Below, piece by piece: positions 63,461 to 64,000 of a stretch of DNA of 64,000 nt (within the stretch, counting starts at the first letter, position 1; every line of letters starts with the position of its first letter). The notes under the pieces are model-generated. The model worked only from the letters and a program-made list of their open reading frames with translations. It was not told the DNA's origin and ran no database searches. Origin of the DNA: Anaerobaca lacustris (GTDB lineage Bacteria > Planctomycetota > Phycisphaerae > Sedimentisphaerales > Anaerobacaceae). The translations under genes were made by a program, and so were the position numbers. The DNA lies in assembly GCF_030012215.1 (NCBI RefSeq), contig NZ_JASCXX010000027.1, positions 36,153 to 100,152 on the forward strand, in the 5' to 3' direction.

Positions 63461-63778
63461 CTACCCCAGCGCCTTGAGGAGGGCCGCATCGCGGGCAGTC
63501 CTGTCGCGCAGCACGTCATCGATGCAGCCGAGGAACTTCAACACGCAGGGGGTCCGCAATTCATAGAACACCTTCAGGCCGTCTTTTCGCCACGCCAGAA
63601 CCCCCGCATGAACCATCATCGACAGGTGCCGGGACACGTTCGATCGCTCGGCCCCCACATGATCGGCGATATCACAGACACACCGCTCGCCGTCCCGCAG
63701 GAAATCCACGATCGCCACGCGAATCGGGTGGGCGATGGCCTTGGCGACCTCTGCCTGTTTTGCGAATAGAGCTTGCAT
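63461..63778 (-). CDS. arsR: ArsR-family repressor, second copy
   Basis: 105 residues. ArsR winged-helix with AHPIRVAIVDFLRDGERCVCDI, where Cys33 and Cys35 form the ERCVCD metal motif, and recognition helix AERSNVSRHLSMMVHAGVLA. Another Cys pair (CVLKFLGC) in the C-terminal helix may add ligands. It should repress the organoarsenical operon that starts with the ArsP gene and respond to As(III), Sb(III) or trivalent organoarsenicals. A long inverted repeat lies just upstream. Confidence 0.92.
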   Translation of the reverse strand: MQALFAKQAEVAKAIAHPIRVAIVDFLRDGERCVCDIADHVGAERSNVSRHLSMMVHAGVLAWRKDGLKVFYELRTPCVLKFLGCIDDVLRDRTARDAALLKALG

Positions 63779-63808
63779 TGCATTTTATCCTGACAATTCG
63801 GAGCGAAC

Positions 63809-63832
63809 ATGAGTATGTGAGTGTATACTCAT
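63809..63832 (-). promoter_or_regulatory. Candidate operator of the second ArsR
   Basis: Perfect 8-bp arms ATGAGTAT and ATACTCAT with an eight-base spacer. It begins 30 bases upstream of the arsR start codon. Total length (24 bases) equals that of the other ArsR operator candidate, but the sequence differs, so the two repressors probably recognise separate sites. Confidence 0.65.
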
Positions 63833-63948
63833 AAATACACAAACAGGTTTGCGGGGTCAAACATTTTTCTGGAAGCCCCCCGAGATTCTGAGTTCATCGT
63901 GGGATATCGGGGGGGGACAACATCCGCAGGCTTGAAGGAGGAATTGGA

Positions 63949-64000
63949 CTAAGCGGCTTCGCCGCCTGACTCCTCGGCTACGTTACGCTGCCTGATCTCC
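63949..64000 (-). CDS. Possible C-terminal end of a gene entering from the right
   Basis: On the minus strand a frame enters the window and reads EIRQRNVAEESGGEAA before a TAG stop. The composition suits a charged C-terminal tail, but only 16 residues are visible and no family can be named. A GCGGC/GCCGC hairpin overlaps its end. The stretch 63861-63948 shows nothing else recognisable. Confidence 0.3.
   Translation of the reverse strand, partial: EIRQRNVAEESGGEAA

Noticed and set aside
1..64000. Search for CRISPR arrays, tRNA or rRNA genes, insertion sequences and phage genes
   Set aside because: No regularly spaced repeats, tRNA-like cloverleaf sequence, transposase or phage motif was recognised by reading; a tRNAscan or ISfinder run would be decisive.

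Overview
The window is 64 kb of GC-rich (about 62%) bacterial chromosome. It most likely comes from a Planctomycetota bacterium near Phycisphaerae/Sedimentisphaerales. That assignment is an inference from gene content: a type III glutamine synthetase, Amt transporters with cleavable signal peptides, many Tat-exported oxidoreductases, large secreted proteins built from 'TYYWRVDEVN / VWSF' modules with discoidin domains, and a DUF3352 protein fused to a pseudopilin-like head. No rRNA, tRNA, CRISPR array, phage or insertion sequence was seen.

Layout. 1-5.5 kb: a minus-strand nitrogen island (outer-membrane porin, amt, glnK, amt, glnK, type III glutamine synthetase) with two good sigma-54 promoters. 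5.9-14.8 kb: inositol monophosphatase family protein, a secreted duplicated-domain protein, a small conserved-looking gene, and two large paralogous surface proteins. 15-22 kb: a Cys-rich PAS histidine kinase, a MarR-linked stress unit containing two internally deleted genes, a DUF2959 lipoprotein, a PHP phosphoesterase and an FHA protein. 22-32 kb: nitrilase-family enzyme, a subtilase-like giant protein that has lost its catalytic Asp, and an RND efflux pair. 32-44 kb: NUDIX-like protein, GH16, glycerophosphodiesterase, Tat oxidoreductases, creatininase family, ABM and PPC proteins, GH57, and two large exported proteins. 44.6-49.6 kb: aromatic biosynthesis (aroDE fusion, aroB, and an archaeal-type ADTH-synthase homologue) with an FprA-like metallo-beta-lactamase. 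49.6-50.2 kb: two tandem candidate structured small RNAs. 50.2-53.4 kb: three exported proteins of sugar or catabolic type. 53.7-63.8 kb: two arsenic operons.

How it works together. The nitrogen island should take up ammonium, sense nitrogen status and make glutamine; both GlnK paralogues carry Phe at the usual uridylylation position 51. The arsenic region combines a standard arsR-arsC-arsM-acr3 operon (arsenate reduction, methylation, arsenite export) with a separate operon of ArsP permease, thioredoxin-like proteins, ArsF-like and ArsG-like proteins and a Tat-exported flavodoxin, pointing to reduction and export of organic arsenicals at the cell envelope. A promoter-like element containing TTGCCACAATTGAC or a close variant occurs four times (near 6.7, 8.2, 49.7 and 50.0 kb). 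It precedes two protein genes and the two candidate RNAs, so it may define a small regulon. This element with its RNAs and the envelope redox/arsenical operon are the most interesting parts of the window.
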